Below, piece after piece: positions 1 to 11,600 of a stretch of 64,000 nt of DNA (position 1 is its first letter; the number at the start of each line of letters is the position of its first letter). Both the position numbers and the translations under genes were made by a program. The stretch is from Phaeosaccion multiseriatum. Taxonomy: Eukaryota > Ochrophyta, other classes. Under the pieces are notes generated by a model, which saw only the letters and a list, made by a program, of their open reading frames with translations, was not told the origin of the DNA and did no database searches. The stretch lies in the NCBI GenBank assembly GCA_965112735.1, contig OZ218952.1, forward strand, positions 3,658,001 to 3,722,000, given 5' to 3'.

Positions 1-1011
1 GGAGAGAAGAGACCTGAGCGGATTCTTGTGGCCGTGGCGGATTTCAGTGGCGTAGGCAAGACCTGCCGGGCCAGAGCGCTGCGGGAGGCAGTGCGGCGCT
101 TTGGACAAGATGGCGCGGCGGCGCTCCCTGACCGGATGCCGGGTGATGCGCCCCTTCAAGCAGTACTGGAGAGGGAAGAGAAGGTGATGCAGGAGGCTGT
201 TGTCTCTATGTCTGCAAACGAGCGTGTTGCTGCCCTGCTCGACCTTCGTCTGGTGCAGTCATCTTTGATGACGCCCGAGCAGCGAAGGCTCGGTCTGGAT
301 GACTTCCTCGCGGGCTACGCCGAGTATGCCTTTACGGCAGAGAAGTACTTGGAGGACAAGGCAGAAGCAAAGGCGGCGGGAAGGGCGGTGGAGCAGGCAG
401 TGGATGGAGCCGGGGGGGCGCCGCCGCGGAAGCGGGCCAAGCCCCTGCCTGACTTTTTCGGTGATGGGGAGGACGACGACAATGATGGCGAGATGGAAGC
501 GCCGGTGCTGACCAGGGAGGAGAAGGACGCAGCCCTTTTCGCAAAGTGTGAAGCAGAGGCTAGGAGGGTCCACAAGCGCTTCAGAAGAATGGCCTCTGGG
601 TTTGATTGGGCAGCCGAGTTTCCAGAGGAGTGTCGCAAGGGGGGAGCTTTGGACGTGGACGAGATTGAGGACCTTGACGCCATCGATAATTTGCTCTCTC
701 TTGATGTGATGAAGGTGTACAAGCGTATGGCGGAGAAGAAGGACGAGTACGGCTGGATTCCGGCGATGGCGAGGGCCCGCTTGGGCAGTGTCATGGCTGA
801 AAGCTTTTGCGAGCGTGTACGCTCCTGTGCTTACAATGTTGTTACGGAGGGTAACTCGCTGCTCAACGCGAAGCAGGTGGAGATGGTGTGTGTACTGCGC
901 ATGAACAGAGACTTTATGGAGTACATGAGGACAGAGTATCGGGCGGGGGACCATGCGTGGAAGACTTGGGTGTCGGGAGCTGATCTTAAGGCCAGGGTGA
1001 TCACTCACTAA
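1..1011 (+). CDS. hAT-type transposase, C-terminal part (5' partial)
   Basis: The frame is open from base 1, so the gene starts before the window; it ends with TAA at 1011. The last ~50 residues fit the hAT C-terminal dimerisation domain: a Ser-Phe-Cys-Glu-Arg block, then VVTEGNSLLN, then a VEMVCVLRMNRDF helix, which matches the family pattern of S..ERlFS, an Asn/Arg-rich loop and a V..L..L..N helix. The middle holds an acidic stretch (GDGEDDDNDGE, about residues 147-157 counting from base 28) and a basic KRAK patch. I see no intron. It is either a remnant or the end of an intact hAT element, or a domesticated gene; the catalytic RNase-H-like core would lie left of the window. The assignment rests on the dimerisation block only. 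Confidence 0.6.
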   Translation, partial: GEKRPERILVAVADFSGVGKTCRARALREAVRRFGQDGAAALPDRMPGDAPLQAVLEREEKVMQEAVVSMSANERVAALLDLRLVQSSLMTPEQRRLGLDDFLAGYAEYAFTAEKYLEDKAEAKAAGRAVEQAVDGAGGAPPRKRAKPLPDFFGDGEDDDNDGEMEAPVLTREEKDAALFAKCEAEARRVHKRFRRMASGFDWAAEFPEECRKGGALDVDEIEDLDAIDNLLSLDVMKVYKRMAEKKDEYGWIPAMARARLGSVMAESFCERVRSCAYNVVTEGNSLLNAKQVEMVCVLRMNRDFMEYMRTEYRAGDHAWKTWVSGADLKARVITH

Positions 1012-1336
1012 TGTATGATCGAATCACATGGGCGGGCGAGCGGGTCATGACAAGATCATGCAGATCATGGATCAGATCATGGATCAGATCACGGGCAGGG
1101 ACCAGCAGCAGGATCGGATCATGGGCGAGTTGCTCACATCACACCTGTCACTTTGGGTGGATCACCCACAACAATCATAATATAGATTGTCGTGTTAAGA
1201 GATCGGTGGGCGGCCCAAAAAGAGAGATCGATATCTAAAATTCGATTATCGACATCGATTTCTCTTCCCTTTTCTAATTTTTTTTTTTTTATTTTCGCCC
1301 CCTGCTCCCCTCCTCCTTCCGTGTACGGGCCCAACC
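1012..1336. repeat. Spacer with clustered GATCATG/GATCA words
   Basis: Between the transposase stop and the next start, 1016-1130 contains at least six copies of (A)GATCA(T/C)G in both orientations. Such clustered short words are typical of hAT subterminal repeats, where transposase binds. A clear terminal inverted repeat cannot be named because the left end is outside the window. 1160-1330 is AT-richer and ends in a T/C-rich tract before the next gene. Confidence 0.35.
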
Positions 1337-4300
1337 ATGTTGAGAGCAGCGAAGCTGATCACCGCTGCAGGTGGGGCATATGTGTCAACCCAGGTGAGGG
1401 GCTTGCTCCATTGTAGAGAGTGCAGCTGTTCGAGAAACTAACTACCTCTGCTTCAACCGTAGGCCTGGAAAGGGGACAAGAAGCTAGCGGAGGTGCTCGG
1501 GCCATGCGGGAAGCAGATCTATTGGGATCCTTTTGAGGATGTGTGCCAAGAAGGAGGCGAAGAAAAGGGAGGATTGGCACCAGCGACAGCAACGACAACA
1601 GCTATGAAGCCAAAGGCGATTGTTGTCGGCGCTGGTGTGGTGGGCACATCCACAGCCTATGCTCTTGCAGCGCGAGGCTATCGGGTCGTTGTGTTGGAAA
1701 GCGGACGAGCGGAAGGTGAAGAATGGTGAGGCAAAGGGAAGGAGGGGAAGGGAAGAGGAAGGAGGAGGGAAGGAGCATTTTTAATATTTCTTCCTCATTG
1801 TTCTCAGCTCCGCAGTTGCGGCCGGAGGCATGCAGGTGTCCAACCCGGTGGTGGACCCTTCTGCTTGGAGAGCCGTCGTTTCGAACATGTTCACGCGCCC
1901 TGAAGGTATGAACGATACATCAATCAAAGCTCTTCCCTCTTTTCACTCTAAGTCTTGCACCAGAACCTCTGACTGACTCCCCGCCTGTCTGTCTATGTGC
2001 CGGCGCGCCGGCGTGCCTGGCTACCTGCCTGGCTGCCTGCCCCGCCTTTGCTTTCGCGCCGCCACCCCTCCCCTCAGACCGCTTCTTCCACGTGGCTTGG
2101 GGCTCTCTTCTTCTCGACATGCAGTTCTGGCGCTGGATGGCTCGCTTCTCCTTCAGCTCTCTCCTTGAACCGGTACGTACCTGCTCTCTGTCCTCTGTGT
2201 CTTGCGCTCAACTGACTGGGCATCTACTGCCATCCCCCCCCCTCCCCTGGAGCAGCTCATTCCTTCATCTCAGCTCAAGTCGCGCCAGGAGGGTAAGTTA
2301 TGTACTCAACGTTACTTAAGGACATGCATGAGAGATACAACGAACGAACGAACAACCGTAACTCTATGTATGGAGGGTGCGTAAGGAATGTTTACCACCC
2401 ACACCCACCACGCACGCACGCACGCACCCCACGCACCCCACGCACACGCACAATCAAATGTGCTGGACCTTTCCTACAATTGGCGGCGACGCAGGCATGC
2501 TCTCCTTCACCAACTGGGCCATCCGTGAGACACTCGACACCATGGAGGCAGAGGGCATGGACTGCGGTGTGAGTCGAAGAGGGGCGCTCTTTGTGAGTCG
2601 CAGTGAGCCGCCACCGCCACAGCCACAAGCACAGGTGCGTGTACGGTGTGCGCACGGGATGGGATATGCGTACGGGATCGGCTCCACTACAGGGGGCTTG
2701 TTCGCTCTTCCATTTGGGGTGCCTTTGTATTTGTGTGCGCGCGTGTGTGTGCATGTGTGTGTATGTGCGTGTGTGTATGTGTGAGGGAGCGAGGAGAAAG
2801 ATAGAGAGGGGGAAGAGAGGAAGGGGTGCGTGTGTGCTTGTTGCGTTCACTTCCCCTCTCTCTCTATACATCTCTCCCAACTCTCTCTCTCTCTCTCTGG
2901 CGTGTGAAGTGCGGCTGTCTCCGGTCCAGTAGTGGGGCGGTATCTCTCGCGCAGTGACGTACATCACCCCCCTGAGCAATCGTCCCAAGACCCTGCGCCC
3001 TTTACCTTGACAGCCTCTGACATGCTGCACTCTCCGCCTACTTTCTCACTTGCCGCCGCTGCTGCTGCTGCCGCTGCTCAACAGGGGGGCGAGGGGCGCA
3101 CAGAGCTTCACACATGTCTCCCCGTCATGAAGACGACGGTGCAGGTACGTATGACTGAGTCAGTGAGTGTGGCTCTTTGAGGCATCTGGTTGGGTTCCAC
3201 GAATGCTCACATGAAAATTATCTCTCTCTCGCTCCCTCTCTCGCTCCCTCCCTCCCTCCCTTCTGCCCTCGTTTCCTCCCTCCCTCTCTCCCTCCCTTCT
3301 GTCCCTGACTATCTTGCCATGGTCGGGTGACGACGGCCATGATCGATTATTACTCTCCCCCCACCACAACACCAACCCGACGGCCTTGATTGATCGATCA
3401 CTGACTACTGACTGACTGGCCAGGGGGGGAACAAAGATAGGAACTCCATGGAGCCGGAGCAGGTGCTAAGTGGGGAGGAAGTGCTCGCGGTGGAGCCGAG
3501 CTTGAGGCACAACGCACACTACGCCCACGACAAGGTCAGAAGCAGGCAGTCCGTGGGCTGTGGGGTGGGCTGGGTTGGAGCCCCCCTGGGTTGGGTAGAG
3601 TTGTTGCTCTCCTCTTTCTTCGTCCCTCTCAGTCTGGCTCCTTCCTTACTTGTCGCTTCTGCTTCTTCTTCTCGCCCTCACTCCACATGTGTGTTGGTCT
3701 ACTCCTCTCCAAAGCCCAACAAACACACCCTCACACAAAACAAGCATATGTCTGTCTCACTAACGCACCATCTACCGAACTACCGAACAGCCAACATGGG
3801 CGCGATTTGAGCCCGAGGCCGTTGCTGCGGACTCCCTCAAGTTCACCAAACAGCTCGGTCAGAGGTTAGTGATGGTGTCTTCGGTAATGGCACAGCAAGC
3901 AGCTCGGTCAGAGCTGCTGGTGTGAAGTGCCATGGTGTACAAGTCGATTCGTTTTCTTCTTTTCTTTTGTGTTGTGCTTACTGTTCTTGCAGGAGATGTG
4001 CTTGGTCTGAGGCCGCTTCTCTGGTCTCTCCCTTCTCTGTCTTGTTATCTTCTCCTGCCCCATGCCTGCCCTCCCTCCCTTCCTCTCGCTCTCCATCTCT
4101 CCCACTGACATCTGACACCTCACCCCAGGTGTCGTGACAAGTATGATGTTTCGTTTCGCGTGCGGTGCTCTGTCCGCGCCATCGCGAGGGGCGAGCAGAA
4201 GACGAAGAAGGAGGAGGAAGAGGAGGGGGGGGGCGGGGAGAAGGAGAACAAGGCGGGGCGGGGTAAGAAGAGGAAGGCGAGAGCAGGAGCACAGCAGCGT

Positions 4301-5025
4301 TGCGCGGGGTTGGTGACGTCCAAGGGCTTCATTGTGGTGGGCGAGGACACGCAAGTGGTGGTGGCGGCGGGCAGCTGGACGCCCCGTCTGCTTTGGACGG
4401 CAGGGCTGGACGCACCTGTGTACCCCATGAAGGGCTACTCCATCGCGCTGGACTTGGAAGAGGAAGAGGAGGAGGAGCAGGAGGGGGAGAAGAAGGAGAA
4501 GCGAGAAGGAAAGAAGGGAAAGCAGGGAAAGTGGTGGGATTTTTTTACCGGCGCTGACAACTCTGCGAAGGCAACCGATGGCGACGGCTCTCCTACCAAG
4601 AGCGGCTCTCCTTCTCCTTCTCTTCCCTCGCGCATCGTCAGCGACTCCACTTTCTACACCTCCCGACTCGGAAACCGGATACGGCTCACGGGCATGGGCG
4701 AGTTCTCGGGCTACAGCACCTCTCCTACGCCTCATGTCGGTACGTTGGTGATACAGGAGTGGGCGGTGTGGGGAATGTGGGGTGAGTGGGATGGATGCCT
4801 TCCTTCCTGAAGCCCTCAAGCCCTCATCGGGCTGCAATGTGGTGCAATGCCTCTGTGAGCATGTTGCCTGCACCTCATAAGCTCATGAAGGGGGGGGGGT
4901 CGAGTCGAGAACGACGAGGCGATGTAGTGATATAGCGACATGCAGCCAGGGATGGGGGGTTTCCTGTCCTAAATGGGTGTGTGGTTGTTGTTGTGTGTGT
5001 GTGCGCGCGTGTGTAGGTGTTGTCA

Positions 5026-5072
<47 letters not shown>

Positions 5073-5691
5073 ACCACCGGTTGTGCTCACTGATGTCGCT
5101 GTGATTGTTGTCGTCGTTGTTGCCATTACCTACTCCTCCCTCCCTCAAGCCTACTCCTACTCTGCTCCTACTCATATACCCTACTCCTCCCCAACTCCAA
5201 CCCTGCCCTCCACCCTACTCACTTCCTTGCTCCTACCCTACCCACTGGAGAGAGCAGACGCACTGTTCCGAGCCAGGGCCTTGCAGGAGGTGCCCCACTT
5301 GGCCGAGCAGATTCGACAAACACCCACGCGATGCGGTCTGCGCCCGTTTGTGAGTGATGGAGTAACGCTGCTGGGGCAGGTGCCCTCCCTGTCTAATGTG
5401 TTTGTCAATGTGGGGCCTGGGCACAACGGGTGGAAGATCTGTATGGGAGGGGCGAATCTGCTGGCCAGGAACATGGCGATGCATCAACAAGAGCAGCAAC
5501 AGCAACAGGAAGCAGACGTGGTAGGGCAGAGCTATGGTGCTGCTGCTGGGAAAGTGGGGCAACAAGGTGTGGAGGAGGGGGAGCAAGAGCGAGAGAGAGA
5601 ACTGGACGCCTTTGCCAGAGCTCTCTCCCCGGAAGGTAGGGTCCGCCGGGCACCGCTGTGGGCAAGGGTATCCGCGGCCAAGTGGCTCTAG
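1337..5691 (+). CDS. DadA-like FAD-dependent amine/D-amino-acid oxidoreductase (DAO family)
   Basis: Proposed exons: 1337-1393, 1463-1725, 1808-1905, 2078-2172, 2256-2292, 2495-2634, 3085-3144, 3424-3534, 3791-3864, 4129-4739, 5255-5691. They total 1983 nt (660 aa) and phases agree at all ten junctions. The Rossmann FAD motif IVVGAGVVGTSTAYALAARG begins near residue 70, after a 66-residue extension. The family block SAVAAGGMQ spans exons 2/3. The C-terminal FAD/substrate block (GLRPFVSDGVTLLG, then NVGPGHNGWKICMGG) is typical of D-amino-acid dehydrogenase DadA and glycine oxidases, which oxidise an amine to the imino acid and hydrogen peroxide or pass electrons to quinone. Exon 10 carries two charged, K/E-rich insertions absent from bacterial relatives. 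Met67 (1604) is an alternative start; the extension could be an organelle presequence. Substrate is not deducible. The 3144-3424 intron and the Gln-rich tail are the least certain parts. Confidence 0.85.
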
Positions 5692-6050
5692 CTGAGGGGC
5701 TCCTGCTGCTTTGCGATATATACATACAACCCCTGTAAAGTAGTGCTTTTTGTGGGTGGGGGAAAGGAATTGTAATTTTGTATAGAAATTAGGAGGAGAA
5801 GCTGACTGTGCGGTACACAATGATACGTAATTATGACGGTCGATAGAGAGCCGGGGGGCCTGCCTGACCGGACGTGTAGGCACCCTTGGGTTTGTATCGT
5901 GTGTCATTGTAAGAAAGGAAGGAAGGGCCGGGAATAGTGATAAATAATCATGTCTATCCGCTGCTGCATTCTGCAAGCCACCTTCGAATATAATAGAAAC
6001 CCAAAATTTAGGGGGGGGGGGGGTATTGAGCGCTGAGAGGGCTCCACCCT
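5692..6050. other. Convergent 3' spacer
   Basis: It lies between two convergent stop codons and contains AT-richer 3'UTR-like sequence and a G homopolymer at 6012-6023. I see no gene. Confidence 0.6.
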
Positions 6051-8180
6051 TTACTTTCCACCGCTCACCACCATCACCACCCTCCCCGGGTTGCGCTCAT
6101 CTTCCCACACGTCGACGCCCGCCGTCTCCTGCAAATAGGCCAGCACCCCGGGCTTGAGAACGCTGACGCCGTCCTCACTGCGTCGGCCTCGGCCTGTGAT
6201 GACCTTGATCTCAGCCCCCGGCTTTGCCTCTGAGAGCACGTGACGAAGCGCTGCCTTGCTCGTTCCCCTGCTGAACTCGTGTAAGTCCATCTCCTGCCCC
6301 CCTTTCCTCCAGTGATTGAAGACCCCTTGTGATACGGCCTCTGCGTACAGCTCGTCAGCAGCCTCCTCGTCTCCACCCTCCTGCACAGCGTCAATAGCGG
6401 CGCTGTAGCTGATCACATTTGGCTGGAGTGCTGCCGCCTTCATCTCACTCAACAGCTTCAGGGCCTCCAAGGGCTTTTTGTCGTTGCCACATGCATTAAT
6501 GGCTGCACTGTAGCTGATCACATTTGGCTGGAGTCCTACCGCCTTCATCTCACTGAAGAGCTTCAGGGCCTCCAAGTGGTTGTTGTCTTTGCCACATGCC
6601 GTAATGGCTGCACTGTAGCTGATCACATCTGGCTTGAGTCCTGCCGCCTTCATCTCACTCAATAGCTCCAGGGCCTCCACGCTGTTGTTGTCGTTGCCAC
6701 TCGCAGTAATGGCTGCATTATAGGTGATTTCATTGGGAGCAATTCCTACCTCCTTCATCTCCTTGAAGAGCTTCAGGGCATCCACGCTGTTCTTGTCGTT
6801 GCCACACGCAGTAATCGCTGCACTGTAGCTGATCACATCAGGCTTGTGTCCTGCCGCCTTCATCTCACTCAACAGCTTCAGGGCCTCCACGCTGTTGTTG
6901 TTCTTGCCACACGCAGTTATCGCTGCATTGTAGCTGATCACATCACGCTTAAGTCCTGCCGCCTTCATCTCACTCAATAGCTCCAGGGCCTCCACGCTGT
7001 TGTTGTCGTTGCCACTCGCAGTAATGGCTGCATTATAGGTGATTTCATTGGGAGCAATTCCTACCTCCTTCATCTCCTTGAAGAGCTTCAGGGCCTCCAC
7101 GCTGTTCTTGTCGTTGCCACACGCAGTAATCGCTGCACTGTAGCTGATCACATCAGGCTTGAGTCCTGCCGCCTTCATCTCACCCAACAGCTTCAGGGCC
7201 TCCACGCTGTTGTTGTTCTTGCCACACGCAGTAATGGCTGCACTGTAGCTGATCACATCAGGCTTAAGTCCTGCCGCCTTCATCTCACTCAACAGCTTCA
7301 GGGCCTCCACGCTGTTGTTGTCGTTGCCACATGCAGTAATGGCTGCATTATAGGTGATTTCATTGGGAGCAATTCCTACCTCCTTCATCTCCTTGAAGAG
7401 CTTCAGGGCCTCCACGCTGTTGTTGTCGTTACCACATGCAGTAATGGCTGCACTGTAGCTGACTACATTTGGCTTGAGACCTGCCGCCCTCATCTCCCTC
7501 AATAAACGCAATACTTCCACGTGTTGGTTGCTGGCCTTGGCGCAAGCGTTAATGGTGGAGTTGTAGCTGATTATATCGGGAGCAAGTCCTTCTGCCTTCA
7601 TCTCTTCCAGAAGGGCCAATGCCTCCATGTGTTGGGTGGCCTTGGCGCATGCGTTAATGGTGGAGTTGTAGCTGATTGCATTGGGAGCGAGTCCATCTGC
7701 CTTCATTTCCCTCAGTAAACCCATTGCCTCCATATGTTGGCTAGCCCTGGCGCATGCGTTGATGGCGGAGCTGTAGCTGATCACGTCTGGCCTGAAGCCT
7801 TCCTTCTTCATCTCAGCCAAGAGAACCAAAGCGCCCTTCCACCGCCCGCACTTCCCAATCGCGGTAATCGCAGCACTCAAACAGTACAGATCGGGCTTGA
7901 GGCCCTCTCGCCGTGCGCGCTCCAGAGTAGGTGCAACCTTCTTCCAATCCTTTCTCTTCCCCAGATCCTGGATCTCCTTCATAAGCCGTATCTGCCTCGA
8001 CTTGTCACTTCCCCTAGTAGAGAAGGACCATTGCGGCGGCAGCTGCTTCTGCTGATGGAGACAAGAGTCGGCACGCCGTTCAGCAGCGGTGCCTCCTACT
8101 GCTGCGGGTCCTTTTCTACCTCTGCCAATGCAGGAGGAGTAGCAGGTTCTGACCACCCCCCTCAACGATATCGCTCTCAT
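6051..8180 (-). CDS. PPR-SMR protein 1 (about 15 pentatricopeptide repeats)
   Basis: Intronless, 709 aa, ATG at 8180 (an upstream TTG codon was not used). An organelle-type N-terminus rich in Arg/Ser without acidic residues is followed by about 15 repeats of 35 aa, each of the form VISYSAAITACG...EALKLLSEMKAAGLKPD, i.e. P-type PPR motifs. The C-terminus is an SMR domain: MDLHEFSRGTSKAALRHVL, then VITGRGRRSEDGVSVLKP, with the family's DLH and GRG elements. PPR proteins bind single-stranded RNA one base per repeat; SMR domains can cleave nucleic acid or help bind it, so a role in organelle RNA processing or translation is likely. The central repeats form a higher-order array with an exact 315-bp period. 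Paralogues lie at 41282-42994 and 46505-48859; this copy is inverted relative to them. Confidence 0.9.
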   Translation of the reverse strand: MRAISLRGVVRTCYSSCIGRGRKGPAAVGGTAAERRADSCLHQQKQLPPQWSFSTRGSDKSRQIRLMKEIQDLGKRKDWKKVAPTLERARREGLKPDLYCLSAAITAIGKCGRWKGALVLLAEMKKEGFRPDVISYSSAINACARASQHMEAMGLLREMKADGLAPNAISYNSTINACAKATQHMEALALLEEMKAEGLAPDIISYNSTINACAKASNQHVEVLRLLREMRAAGLKPNVVSYSAAITACGNDNNSVEALKLFKEMKEVGIAPNEITYNAAITACGNDNNSVEALKLLSEMKAAGLKPDVISYSAAITACGKNNNSVEALKLLGEMKAAGLKPDVISYSAAITACGNDKNSVEALKLFKEMKEVGIAPNEITYNAAITASGNDNNSVEALELLSEMKAAGLKRDVISYNAAITACGKNNNSVEALKLLSEMKAAGHKPDVISYSAAITACGNDKNSVDALKLFKEMKEVGIAPNEITYNAAITASGNDNNSVEALELLSEMKAAGLKPDVISYSAAITACGKDNNHLEALKLFSEMKAVGLQPNVISYSAAINACGNDKKPLEALKLLSEMKAAALQPNVISYSAAIDAVQEGGDEEAADELYAEAVSQGVFNHWRKGGQEMDLHEFSRGTSKAALRHVLSEAKPGAEIKVITGRGRRSEDGVSVLKPGVLAYLQETAGVDVWEDERNPGRVVMVVSGGK
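6676..7500 (-). repeat. Higher-order tandem repeat inside PPR gene 1 (315-bp period)
   Basis: A three-motif unit (FKEMKEVGIAPN / ...NDNNSVEAL / ...KNNNSVEAL) recurs. The marker taggtgattt falls at 6721, 7036 and 7351, exactly 315 bp apart, with very few substitutions between units. This indicates recent unequal crossing-over or gene conversion. Confidence 0.9.
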
Positions 8181-8677
8181 CAAGATTGATTCTTTGGTTA
8201 TAGGGATACTGAAAGGTAAATAAAAAGCAGCTGGTAAAAAGTATCGAAGTAAAAAGGTAGGCCCTGTGAGCCCTGTATCACCAACTCACGGACATGCGTG
8301 CATGCGCCCCCCCCCCGAAATCCGAAATCCCCACCACAACCCTTTCCAAAACCGCTATTTTTACGCCTGTTTTTCATTAGAGCGGGACAGTGATGGTCCC
8401 GTCCCACTTGTGCAGTATGGCGGGCTGCAGGAAGAGGAGAGTAAGGTGCAGAGAGGTGCGTTCAGGGACTGCTGAAGGGGGAACCAAAAAATGGGGGGTT
8501 GGCAGGCACGCCTCTCTGCTGTACTGCAAGCTTCAAACGTCAACGAGTGCCTAGTCTAGTTTCGGAGTTCCTACGACTACATCGTCCACCGCTTCTAACG
8601 AAGTACCCCCCCCCTTTCTTTTTTTTCCTCTCCAGTCGTCGTCGTCGTGCCTCAGCGTGACCGGCCTCGTCCTCACA
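8181..8677. other. Divergent intergenic region, PPR gene 1 / SLC4 gene
   Basis: It separates two divergently transcribed genes and should hold both promoters. It contains AT-rich sequence next to the PPR start, one copy of the GTATCACCAAC word at 8275-8285, and a long C/T tract ending in a good acceptor (ctctccag at 8628-8635), suggesting that a 5' exon of the SLC4 gene lies here. I could not identify that exon's ATG. Confidence 0.45.
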
Positions 8678-11600
8678 ATGGTGGTCTGCTCAGCCCCATG
8701 TGCCCAGGCCTATGTGGTACCAATGGCACGCACTTCTATGCGTCCTGCAGCGCATGTCACCGTGAGGACTGCAGGGGCATCCAGAGCAGGTGAATCGGAA
8801 GGAGGGACGCGCTCCTCACCACCTGTGAGAACATGAGAGACCCTCGTGCCATCTGGTGCCATGTGGTGCTGTCTGAGGCGGGGTATGCGTGAGAAGGAGC
8901 ACATAGGGTCTCTGCTGTTGGAGAGCGATGCATCACGGATACATCACGGACGACTGGACTGCTCATGCCTTCCCTTGTTGTGTTGGGCGCGGCCCATACA
9001 ATCTACAAATCCCTCTTCTCCTCTGCTTGCCATAGCTAATGCTCTGCTCCTGACGGCTGCTGCTGCTTCTGCGGCCTGCCTGCCTGCCCCTCTTACCGGC
9101 TTTCCTCCTCCTTCCCCTTCCCTCCTGCGCGAATCTTTGGCACGCGTACGTCAAATACCCGTATGCTCTTTCCTTTCCTGCCGTACACTAAAGTGACTGC
9201 TCCACCCACGGGAGCGAGGAGCGGGCTATCCCTGCCTGCTCTCGCGAGACTGAGAGCAAGGATTACGCAGCAATGTCCTCTCGTGGGGCCTCTATCTAGT
9301 GCTGCTGCCGCGACACTCGAGCACGACCAAGCCCCTTCCCCCTCCACCGCCGCCGCTCCCGAGGGAGACAATAAGCAGATTAATATGGTGGAGGGCCTGG
9401 GTCGGGGGCTGGCGTGCGACATCAAGGCCAAGGCCCGTGTGTACCCAAGCGAGTTGACAGACTCGTTCAGCATAAAGGTTGTTTCGTCGACGGTCTTTAT
9501 GTTCTTTGCTTGCATCGCTCCAGCCGTGGCCTTCGGAGGTGAGGGAGAGAGGGAGGGAGAGAGAGAGAGAGGGGTTGGGGGGCGGAAGGGACAGATGCAG
9601 AGAGAGTGAACAACATTGCTCGATTCGCATCAGCTGCTGCCACTTGCTTGCCTACTGCTAATGTATCACCAACTGCTTGCTCCTGCTGCCAGGCCTAATG
9701 ACCGTGGCCACGGGTGGCGCCATCGGCACCATGGAAATGCTCACCGCTACGTCCGTGAGTGGCATTGTGTATGCTCTCACCAGCGGACAGCCTCTCACCA
9801 TCATCGGTAGCACCGGGCCGGCCCTCGCCTTTACAGTGGTGCTCTACAGGCTCGCGGCTCAAATGGTGAGGAGCACGAGGAGGAGGAGGAAGAGGAGGAG
9901 GAGGGGTGGGGGTGGGGAGGTGCTAGGCGCGACTACAGCTTCTCCTTTCCCCTCCTCTCCTCTACATCCCCCCCCCCCTCCGACTCACCTCATCCACCCA
10001 CCCCCCGGTTGTTTGTATCCTCGTCCTCCCCCTCCTCCTCCTCCTCCTCCTCCTTCTCCTCTCCTCAGGGATTACCCTTCTTGCCTCTGTACGGATGGGT
10101 AGGGCTATGGTCCAGCGGTATCCTCCTGCTCTGCTCCCTCTTCTCCGTAAGCAACGTTGTGCAGTTCTTCAGCCGCTTCACAGATGACATATTCAGCCTC
10201 CTCATCTCCGTCATCTTCATATGGGAAGCCGTCAAAGATCTCGGAGGGCTCTTCGTCAACCCCGCCGTGCCATTTGTGAACGCCACGTGGAGTCTCATCA
10301 TCGCTTCCACCACCTTCGGGCTTGCCAAGGTTTTGAACTCCCTCCGCCCCACGAAGTACTTTAACAACCCTACACGAGAGCTTCTGGCGGACTTCGCGCC
10401 TACGATAGGAGTGTTTACGGGCGTCTTTATGGGTCTGTGGGGAGCCGCTCGGTGAGTGGGTGGAGTGAGTGAGTGAGTGAGTGAGTGAGTGAGTGGAGTG
10501 AGCCCGTGAGTGAGTGAGTATGAGGATACTGACCGCGGGGAGAAGAGGGAAGGTCTGGCAAAATACATTTACAGTTGCAGTTACAGTTAGGGAGACCCTG
10601 CGCTGTGCTGGTGGGGAAAGCCCATTGTCCATCGACAGCAGCAGCAACAGCTGTCTTATCCTCCCCTTCCCCCTCCTCCTCTTCCTCCTCCTCCTCCTCC
10701 TAGCTACGGCGTGAAGCTGCCCACACTGTCCGTCCCCGTGAGCTTCGCCACCACCTCGGGACGGCCTTGGCTCGTGCCTCTCCTGGACCTACCCGTGTGG
10801 GCCCGCTGGGCGGCGGCGGTCCCGGCGTTGATGGGCAGCATCCTCCTCTTTATGGATCAGGTCAGAGAGAGTGAGGGAGAGAGGGACAGGAACAGGGACA
10901 GCTAGGGATGGGGGGGGATTGGGGAGCATGCTGAAACCCTCTCTCCACCACTTTCTCCCTCTCTCTACCACTTTCTCTCCCTCTCTCCGTCCCTCTCTCT
11001 ACCACTATCTCTCCCTCTCTCACTCTCTCTCTACCGTTTCCTCTCCCTCTCCCTCTCACTTCCTCTCTCTCACCCTCTCTCTACTTCCTCTCTCTCCCAT
11101 CCTCTCTCCCCCCCATACTCTGTCTCTCTCTCCCTCTACTTCTCTCTCTCCCCCCCCCCACGCATACACAGACTATAACGGTGCGCCTGGTGAACAGCAA
11201 GCGTCACAAGATGAAGAAGGGCTACGGAATGCACATGGACATGCTCGCCATCGCCGGCATCACGGCCGGCTGCAGCTGTACGTGTTGGTGACATGGCTGT
11301 GGTCTGTGTTCCTTCATTGACCTATGTCTACATGCCCCCCCACCCCCCGAGATTGACGGTTACTGAACTGAGACTGGAACATGTTGGGTTGTGTGTGTGT
11401 GCGCCCCATTTTCCCCTCTCTTCTCTCTCTCATTCTCCCCCTCCACCCCCCCCCCCCCCGTTTCTCTCGCTCTCGCCCCCCTCTCCGTCTGTCTGTCTCT
11501 TCTCTCTCGCCTCTCTCTCTCTCTCTCTGTCGCTCGCCTGCCCCCCCTCCAGTGACCGGCCTGCCGTGGCTTGTGGCGGCAACGGTGCGCAGCTTGGCGC

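Noticed and set aside
2377-3030. Frames of 109-212 aa in the DadA-like gene region
   Set aside because: They cover GT/CT-rich introns of the + strand gene; phase-consistent splicing explains the sequence.
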